Shown: positions 6,858-11,177 of the stretch, piece by piece | How positions within the stretch are numbered: the first letter of the stretch is position 1 | How the letters are laid out: the number at the start of each line of letters is the position of its first letter | Assembly: GCA_041685935.1 (NCBI GenBank) | Contig: JAWLES010000077.1 | Location: forward strand, 1-11,177 | Direction of reading: 5' to 3' | Source: JAIPEK01 sp041685935 | GTDB lineage: Bacteria; Desulfobacterota; Desulfobacteria; Desulfobacterales; Desulfobacteraceae | Length of the DNA: 11,177 nt | Translations under genes and position numbers: made by a program | The notes under the pieces: generated by a model | What the model was told of the DNA's origin: nothing | The model's input: only the letters and a program-made list of their open reading frames with translations | Database searches by the model: none

Positions 6858-7904
6858 TTAAGGGTTACTCTCTTCAGCCTGCTCGGTTTTCGCTTTATCT
6901 TCCATTCCAATTCCGAGTTTCTCTCTGACCTTCAGTTCGATATCACCGAATATGTCCGGATTGTCCTTGAGGAATATTTTGACATTCTCCCTGCCCTGAC
7001 CCATGCGCTCTCCGTTATATGAATACCAGGACCCGCTCTTGTCTATCACCTCAAGCTGAACTCCCATGTCGAGAAGATCTCCTGTCCTGGAGATGCCCTC
7101 TCCGTACATCAGATCAAACTCCACGCTCTTGAACGGAGGAGCCAGTTTGTTTTTTACCACCTTCACCCTGGTCCGGTTGCCGATAATATCCTGGCCCTCC
7201 TTGATGGACTGGGTTTTCCTGATTTCAAGCCGGACTGTTGAATAGAACTTTAACGCGTTTCCTCCGGTGGTGGTCTCGGGGTTCCCGTACATTACCCCGA
7301 TTTTCATCCTGAGCTGGTTGATGAAAATCAAAGTGGTGTTGGTCTTTCCCAGGGTCATGGTGAGCTTGCGCAGCGCCTGGGACATGAGTCTCGCCTGCAG
7401 CCCCATATGGGAATCTCCCATGTCGCCCTCGATTTCCGATCTCGGAACAAGCGCCGCAACCGAGTCCACGATCATGATATCCACGGCCCCGCTCCTGACC
7501 AGCATGTCAGCTATTTCAAGCGCCTGCTCCCCGGTATCGGGCTGAGACACAAGGAGTTCATCACAATCAACACCCAGACGTTTTGCATAAGACACGTCAA
7601 GTGCGTGTTCCGCATCGATAAATGCAGCGATCCCCCCCTTTTTCTGAGCCTCTGCAACCGCGTGGAGCGCCAGGGTGGTTTTTCCGGAGGATTCCGGGCC
7701 GTATATTTCCACCACCCTGCCCCTGGGAAATCCGCCGACACCCAGAGCCTTGTCCAGGGAAAGAGAGCCCGTCCGGATCACCGGCACTTCCTGGATCTCC
7801 CTTCCGCCGAGTTTCATGATGGAGCCTTTCCCGAACTGGCGTTCGATCTGACTCATTGCTGTTTTAACTGCCTTGTCTTTCTCCTGCGGGTTGGTACCTG
7901 CCAT
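6858..7904 (-). CDS. recA: Recombinase RecA
   Basis: 348 residues, the usual RecA length. It forms ATP-dependent filaments on single-stranded DNA, drives strand exchange and triggers LexA self-cleavage. Walker A is 'GPESSGKT' (69-76), the catalytic Glu99 is in 'FIDAEHALD', Walker B is 'IMIVDSVAAL' (143-152), and the DNA-binding loop L2 spans about 196-215 ('NQLRMKIG...PETTTGG'). The C-terminus is short and acidic. The frame is open for 15 more codons upstream (to 7949), but those residues are not RecA-like and would overlap pgpA. The ATG at 7904 has AAGGGGA six bases upstream and gives the standard N-terminus, so I chose it. It lies 22 bp after pgpA and 27 bp before alaS, with no recX between recA and alaS. 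I see no classical CTG-N10-CAG LexA box; a TATAAT on this strand (7954-7949) is a possible -10 but lacks a good -35. Confidence 0.98.
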   Translation of the reverse strand: MAGTNPQEKDKAVKTAMSQIERQFGKGSIMKLGGREIQEVPVIRTGSLSLDKALGVGGFPRGRVVEIYGPESSGKTTLALHAVAEAQKKGGIAAFIDAEHALDVSYAKRLGVDCDELLVSQPDTGEQALEIADMLVRSGAVDIMIVDSVAALVPRSEIEGDMGDSHMGLQARLMSQALRKLTMTLGKTNTTLIFINQLRMKIGVMYGNPETTTGGNALKFYSTVRLEIRKTQSIKEGQDIIGNRTRVKVVKNKLAPPFKSVEFDLMYGEGISRTGDLLDMGVQLEVIDKSGSWYSYNGERMGQGRENVKIFLKDNPDIFGDIELKVREKLGIGMEDKAKTEQAEESNP

Positions 7905-7926
7905 CTTGATCCCCTTGTATATAAAT

Positions 7927-8376
7927 TTAAAATAATATCCGTAATACAATTATACTGTAAAGACCCGCCACCACATCATCCAGAACAATGCCGGCCCCTC
8001 CGTGAAATTTTTTTTCAAAAAAACTCACCGGAAAAGGTTTTATAATATCAAAAAGCCGGAAAATTAGAAACCCGGATGCAACAGAACAGACTGAAAGAGA
8101 AATTCCAGCCATTGCAACTGTGAGCCCTGCAATCTCATCGATCACGATACACCCGGGATCTTTCTCTCCGATCAGCGCCTCCGCCCGGTCGGATGTCCAC
8201 ATGGCGAAAAGGATCACAACAAGAATGGAAAACACCTGCATGGAGGAAGGAACCAGATAAAGAAGAAAAACAACCGGTATTCCGGCAATTGTCCCGAATG
8301 TGCCGGGCGCGAACGGTATTCGGCCGGACCCGGCGCCTGTGGCTAAAAACAGTATAAACTTTTCAAAAAAACCCAT
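7927..8376 (-). CDS. pgpA: Phosphatidylglycerophosphatase A
   Basis: 149 residues, the size of the PgpA family, an inner-membrane enzyme that removes the phosphate from phosphatidylglycerophosphate to give phosphatidylglycerol. Family motifs are complete: 'GSGRIPFAPGTFGT' (16-29), 'IVIDEIAG' (77-84, acidic pair Asp80-Glu81), 'FRLFDIIKPFP' (106-116) and 'GGAGIVLDDVVAGLYS' (126-141, Asp133-Asp134). Three to four hydrophobic segments fit a membrane protein (about 32-60, 84-106, 134-149). The start lies 11 bp after the larC stop and has no visible Shine-Dalgarno sequence, so it is probably translated by ribosomes coming off larC. It is followed by recA after 22 bp. Confidence 0.93.
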   Translation of the reverse strand: MGFFEKFILFLATGAGSGRIPFAPGTFGTIAGIPVVFLLYLVPSSMQVFSILVVILFAMWTSDRAEALIGEKDPGCIVIDEIAGLTVAMAGISLSVCSVASGFLIFRLFDIIKPFPVSFFEKKFHGGAGIVLDDVVAGLYSIIVLRILF

Positions 8377-8387
8377 AGGGTGAATTT

Positions 8388-9581
8388 TTATAATCCAGTT
8401 TTTTCAATGTCAAGCTCAAGTTGAGCGTAAACCTCCATCAGGGGTATATTTTTTTTATCCGCAATATCCCTGCACTCCTCGTACTCTGGCTGCAGCCGGA
8501 TTGTACCGTCCGGGCAGGTAATCTCTTTGACCCTGACTTCGCCGAAAGCGGAATTCACCGTAATGATTTTTCTTGCAAGAGCTGCCCTGAACGATGAATA
8601 ATACCTGACACCGGTTGTGGAACTCTGGCGGAACAAAAGCTGAACCAGGGCCTCAAGCTTCTCTCCTGTGCATATGATCTCGATTTTGGTCCCAGGCCTG
8701 TTCTTTTTCATCTGAACCGGAATATGACATACATCCAGCGCTCCGGCATCGAACAGTTTCTCCATAAGGTACCCGATAACCTCCGGGCTCATGTCGTCAA
8801 CAGCGGTCTCGACCACGTAAACACTCTCCTGAACGATTGCAGGGTCCTCCATGCCCCAGGATGATAAACGGTCACCTGTGACGATACGAAGCATATTGGG
8901 AATTTTTGAACCTGTCTTTCTTTTGCCGGCCCCGTATCCCGTTCCTGTAATTCTCATGTCCGGCATCTTTCCGTATGAGACGGCAAATGTGGTCAAAACA
9001 GCCGCACCTGTCGGAGTAACCAGTTCTCCTGTGCCGGGCCCGCTTGTTACCGGAACATCCTTTAAAATTGCCAGGGTGGCAGGTGCCGGCACCGGAAGAG
9101 TGCCGTGGCTGCATTCCACAAACCCCGACCCCAGTGTAACCCTGGAAGCATGAACCTCGTCTATTCCGAGATAGTTCGCACAAAGGAATGCGCCCACGAT
9201 ATCCACAATCGCGTCCACACCGCCCACCTCATGGAAATGCACGGTATCCAACTCCCTTGAATGAATACTTGCCTCGGCACGGGCGATTTTTTCAAATGCC
9301 TTCAGACTCTGTTCTTTTACAGTGTGTGGTAACGGACTTGAGGAAATAATCGATTTTATGGTTTTATAGTCTCTTGGCCTGGCATCCCGGCTCTCTTCCA
9401 CAAAAACGCTGACCGAGGACAGATGGTTTTTTTCAACCCTTTGGGACCGTATATGGACTCCGGGCAGGGAAAGCTGCTCCAGTTGTTCGTTCAGCCATTT
9501 CACCGGAACCCCGAGATCAACAAATGCCCCCAGCACCATATCTCCGCTGATCCCGGAAAAGATGTCAAAATAGGCAATCAT
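8388..9581 (-). CDS. larC: LarC-type nickel insertion protein for the nickel-pincer nucleotide cofactor
   Basis: 397 residues from the ATG at 9581. LarC is the CTP-dependent cyclometallase that puts nickel into pyridinium-3,5-bisthiocarboxylic acid mononucleotide, the cofactor of lactate racemase LarA and relatives. Signatures: N-terminal 'YFDIFSGISGDM' (4-15), 'VHFHEVGGVDAIVDIVG' (114-130), 'ECSHGTLPVPAPAT' (156-169), 'GELVTPTGAA' (185-194), and the C-terminal nickel-binding half beginning near residue 262 ('VVETAVDDMSPEVIGYLME'). In Lactobacillus the gene is split into larC1/larC2 and joined by frameshifting; here it is one continuous frame. The frame is open 30 codons further upstream, but that extension overlaps the peptidase and is not LarC-like, so it was dropped. 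The ATG is one base after the peptidase stop (TAG-T-ATG) and has only a weak ribosome binding site, suggesting coupling. No larA, larB or larE is in the window. Confidence 0.93.
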   Translation of the reverse strand: MIAYFDIFSGISGDMVLGAFVDLGVPVKWLNEQLEQLSLPGVHIRSQRVEKNHLSSVSVFVEESRDARPRDYKTIKSIISSSPLPHTVKEQSLKAFEKIARAEASIHSRELDTVHFHEVGGVDAIVDIVGAFLCANYLGIDEVHASRVTLGSGFVECSHGTLPVPAPATLAILKDVPVTSGPGTGELVTPTGAAVLTTFAVSYGKMPDMRITGTGYGAGKRKTGSKIPNMLRIVTGDRLSSWGMEDPAIVQESVYVVETAVDDMSPEVIGYLMEKLFDAGALDVCHIPVQMKKNRPGTKIEIICTGEKLEALVQLLFRQSSTTGVRYYSSFRAALARKIITVNSAFGEVRVKEITCPDGTIRLQPEYEECRDIADKKNIPLMEVYAQLELDIEKTGL

Positions 9582-9582
9582 A

Positions 9583-10722
9583 CTATGAAACACCGCCTGC
9601 AGACTGGATACGGATGATTTCCAGCAGCAGTGACCCGGTACTGACCATATCCTGAAGCGCGATGTGCTCATTCAGCGTATGTACATCTTTCATCCCGGTT
9701 CCAAGCACACCTGCAACTATGGATTTGCTGAAGAAAAAATTGGCGTCCGATCCTCCGCCCACGGTTTTTTGTTTTAAAGGAACCCCGAGGTTTTCAGCTG
9801 CTTTTTCAGCAAGCCGTATTACTTTATGGTCAACCGGAATGGCTGTTTTGGGATAATCGGTTTTCACCACAAAATCGATTTTCGGGATGTCTTTTTCTTC
9901 TGAAAATGCATCTGCCGTTTCCAGGAACGCTTTTTTTATATTCCGGGTAACTTTTTCAAGCTTTGATTCATCATGGCTCCGAACCTCTCCTGCGATTTCA
10001 ACCAGGTCCGGAACAATATTAACAGCGTTCCCGCCCTTGATGATGCCCAGATTGCATGTCGTTTCATGATCAAGCCTGCCGATCTCAAGAGTTGAGACAG
10101 CTTTGGAGGCAACCGCTATGGCATTGATACCCTTTTCAGGCTCTCCTCCTGCATGGGCGGTCCTGCCGTGCACTTTGATATCCAGCTTCACACCGGAGGG
10201 TGCATTGGTAACAATACCCTCGGGGTCGGTGGAATCAAGCACATACCCGAAAGTGGAATCAATCATCGAATAATCAAAATATTTGGCCCCCAGAAGCCCG
10301 ATTTCTTCGCTAACCGTAAACACAATCTCAATCGGCGGGTGATCCATACCGTTCTCCAGCACCACCTGCATCACCTCAAGAATAATGGCAAGAGCGGACT
10401 TGTCATCCGCACCAAGGATAGTCTCCCCCTGACTTTTGAACAAACCGTTTTCAAACACCGGTATAACTCCCTTACCCGGCTTGACAGTATCCATATGCCC
10501 TGACAGAAAAAACGGCTCTTTTTCAACCGTGCCTTTAAATTTTGCCACAAGATTGCCGCAGTTACCTCCGGTCATATCCGCTGCACGGTCAAAAGCAACA
10601 GTCGCCCCCATCTGTTCGAGAGTTTTTGTCAACTCCAGAGCGATCGCCCTTTCCTCAAGGGATTCGGAATCGATTCGTACCAGCCTGTCAAACCTGTCTT
10701 TAAGCCTGTCACTGTCTATCAT
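9583..10722 (-). CDS. M20-family metallopeptidase, PepT-like
   Basis: 379 residues from the ATG at 10722. A two-zinc exo/aminopeptidase of the M20 clan, closest in style to PepT-like tripeptidases. Metal and catalytic residues can all be placed: 'SGHMDTV' (His76 ligand, Asp78), 'GADDKSALA' (bridging Asp106), 'VSEEIGLLG' (Glu139 catalytic base, Glu140 ligand), 'LDSTDP' (Asp163 ligand) and 'VHTLNEH' near the C-terminus (His348 ligand). The inserted dimerisation domain carries 'GRTAHAGGEPEKGINAI'. No signal peptide is seen, so it is cytoplasmic. AAAGGAG lies five bases before the chosen ATG; a GTG two codons upstream touches the Shine-Dalgarno sequence and is an unlikely start. It is the first gene of the minus-strand series and is divergent from selC. 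The exact peptide substrate cannot be read from the sequence; a link to peptides brought in by YejBE is possible but is only inference. Confidence 0.9.
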   Translation of the reverse strand: MIDSDRLKDRFDRLVRIDSESLEERAIALELTKTLEQMGATVAFDRAADMTGGNCGNLVAKFKGTVEKEPFFLSGHMDTVKPGKGVIPVFENGLFKSQGETILGADDKSALAIILEVMQVVLENGMDHPPIEIVFTVSEEIGLLGAKYFDYSMIDSTFGYVLDSTDPEGIVTNAPSGVKLDIKVHGRTAHAGGEPEKGINAIAVASKAVSTLEIGRLDHETTCNLGIIKGGNAVNIVPDLVEIAGEVRSHDESKLEKVTRNIKKAFLETADAFSEEKDIPKIDFVVKTDYPKTAIPVDHKVIRLAEKAAENLGVPLKQKTVGGGSDANFFFSKSIVAGVLGTGMKDVHTLNEHIALQDMVSTGSLLLEIIRIQSAGGVS

Positions 10723-10760
10723 GCTCACTCCTTTACGCCTGATGTATATTTAAAAGAATG

Positions 10761-10788
10761 TTGACATATCAGAAAAAATATATATACT
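10761..10788 (+). promoter_or_regulatory. Promoter of selC
   Basis: A perfect TTGACA (10761-10766) and TATACT (10783-10788) are separated by 16 bp of AT-rich sequence. Transcription would begin near 10795, about 25 bases before the tRNA 5' end. It sits in the 97-bp divergent gap with the peptidase gene; I see no comparably good minus-strand promoter there. Confidence 0.7.
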
Positions 10789-10819
10789 AAATTTTTGTTT
10801 TAAATGCTACAGGAAATTC

Positions 10820-10917
10820 GGAAGTGCGCGGCTCACTGGTGGGGCCCTCGGACTTCAAATCCGATGTGGGGCGTTAACACCGTCCCGGGTGGGTTCGATT
10901 CCCATGCACTTCCGCCA
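10820..10917 (+). tRNA. selC: tRNA-Sec, anticodon TCA, with encoded CCA
   Basis: This is the selenocysteine tRNA that reads in-frame UGA. The acceptor stem is eight perfect pairs (GGAAGTGC 10820-10827 with GCACTTCC 10906-10913). Discriminator G10914 and an encoded CCA (10915-10917) follow. The anticodon stem TCGGA/TCCGA closes the loop CTTCAAA with TCA at 10855-10857. A long extra arm pairs GGGGCG (10868-10873) with CGTCCC (10881-10886). The T arm reads GTGGG-TTCGATT-CCCAT with one G-T pair at its base (10889-10905), so acceptor plus T stem total 13 pairs, the bacterial tRNA-Sec mark. Length without CCA is 95 nt. Its presence implies SelA/SelB/SelD elsewhere in the genome. None of the genes fully inside this window shows a use of selenocysteine. 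Confidence 0.97.
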
Positions 10918-10949
10918 ATTTTTCCAATAAAAACAATATGTTAGTATAA

Positions 10950-11033
10950 AGCAGCTGTTTCCCCGAACCTTCAACAATTCTTCTTTTCGGACTTGGTATC
11001 ATTTGTGTTGCCGGCAGCGTCGTAAGATTTTAA
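10950..11033 (+). pseudogene. Orphan PEP-CTERM sorting-signal remnant
   Basis: The plus strand from 10962 reads 'PEPSTILLFGLGIICVAG', then five residues ending in Val-Arg-Phe and a TAA at 11031-11033. This has the parts of a PEP-CTERM signal in order: the Pro-Glu-Pro motif, a membrane-spanning stretch of about 17 residues starting with the common 'TILLFGLG', and a short end with a basic residue. Such signals mark the C-terminus of exported proteins processed by an exosortase. Here the frame is closed by a TAA at 10947-10949, only four codons before the PEP motif, and no ATG, GTG or TTG start precedes it. The tRNA 3' end is just 44 bp upstream of the motif. It is therefore best read as the stump of a PEP-CTERM gene whose body was lost or replaced. 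A terminator hairpin follows, as expected at the end of a gene. The basic tail is weaker than usual (one Arg), consistent with decay. Confidence 0.6.
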
Positions 11034-11067
11034 AAAAGGAGCAGAGCCTCGAGAAGGCCCTGCTTTT
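11031..11067. terminator. Hairpin terminator, potentially bidirectional
   Basis: GCAGAGCCT (11041-11049) pairs with AGGCCCTGC (11055-11063) around a 5-base loop, with one G-T pair. On the minus strand the stem is followed after three bases by six T (plus-strand A-run 11032-11037). On the plus strand it is followed by four T (11064-11067). It can end transcription from selC and the PEP-CTERM remnant, and from whatever minus-strand gene enters from the right edge. Confidence 0.65.
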
Positions 11068-11095
11068 GGAGGTAAGTTGATGATTTGTTATCCGG

Positions 11096-11176
11096 CTACA
11101 TCGATTCCAGGGTCACAGCCGAGGTTTTTATCAGGGGAGTCGCACTTGCAGTTTGACTCTCTTGTATCCTGATGTC
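11096..11176 (-). CDS. Possible C-terminal end of an unidentified minus-strand gene
   Basis: On the minus strand, one frame gives 26 residues ending '...PLIKTSAVTLESM' with a TAG at 11098-11096, followed about 30 bp later by the terminator hairpin. A second minus frame is also open to a TAA at 11090-11088 and gives a Cys-containing tail ('NCKCDSPDKNLGCDPG'). The first looks more like an ordinary protein end and has more purines in first codon positions, but with so few codons the choice is weak. Neither is recognised. A plus-strand reading from the ATG at 11080 is a third option, described under findings. Confidence 0.25.
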   Translation of the reverse strand, partial: DIRIQESQTASATPLIKTSAVTLESM

Positions 11177-11177
11177 C

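Noticed and set aside
7905..7949. 15-residue N-terminal extension of recA
   Set aside because: It overlaps the end of pgpA and is not RecA-like; the internal ATG at 7904 has a good ribosome binding site and gives the standard length.
7927..7990. LexA box for recA in the end of pgpA
   Set aside because: No CTG-N10-CAG palindrome is present; only a TATAAT-like hexamer without a convincing -35.
7407..8045. Plus-strand open frame of 212 codons opposite recA and pgpA
   Set aside because: It crosses two well-supported minus-strand genes and its translation is low-complexity and unlike any family I know.
9582..9671. 30-residue N-terminal extension of larC
   Set aside because: It overlaps the peptidase gene and is unlike LarC, whose normal N-terminus begins at the ATG at 9581.
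1..11177. CRISPR array, insertion sequence, integrase or toxin-antitoxin pair
   Set aside because: No regularly spaced repeats, transposase or integrase motifs, or paired small toxin/antitoxin genes were seen on either strand.

Overview
The window reads as chromosomal DNA of a Gram-negative, probably anaerobic bacterium, most likely a sulfate-reducer-type member of the Desulfobacterota. This is inferred from the mix of features: a selenocysteine tRNA gene, a PEP-CTERM/exosortase sorting-signal remnant, a nickel-pincer cofactor gene (larC), a YejB/YejE peptide permease pair, and moderate GC content with Shine-Dalgarno-led genes. No species can be named from the sequence alone.

Layout. Positions 1-191 hold the start of an ArsR-family repressor on the minus strand, with its own promoter and a perfect palindrome just downstream of the -10. 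A 269-bp intergenic region separates it from two plus-strand genes: a short methylenetetrahydrofolate reductase (461-1270) and an atypical 2-Cys thiol peroxidase Tpx (1369-1875). From 10722 down to 1872 runs an almost gap-free minus-strand series of eight genes: M20/PepT-like peptidase, larC, pgpA, recA, alaS, yejB, yejE and a 67-residue zinc-ribbon protein. Spacings in that order are 1, 11, 22, 27, -4, -4 and 62 bp, so much of the series is probably co-transcribed and several junctions look translationally coupled. The zinc-ribbon gene ends tail-to-tail with tpx, the two stop codons sharing one CTAG.

Divergent from the peptidase is selC (tRNA-Sec, 10820-10917), with a near-consensus promoter. 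Only 44 bp beyond its CCA end lies a plus-strand stretch encoding an almost textbook PEP-CTERM sorting signal that has no protein in front of it; this looks like the stump of a lost gene. It is followed by a hairpin terminator usable in both directions and then by a short, ambiguous coding tail at the window edge.

Function. Most of the content is housekeeping: translation (alaS), recombination and repair (recA), phospholipid synthesis (pgpA), one-carbon metabolism (metF-like), peroxide defence (tpx). The less ordinary parts are the fusion of yejBE to alaS without visible yejA/yejF, larC without visible larA/B/E, the regulator-operator pair upstream of the folate gene, and the selC/PEP-CTERM junction. 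I did not find a clearly new multi-gene system here.
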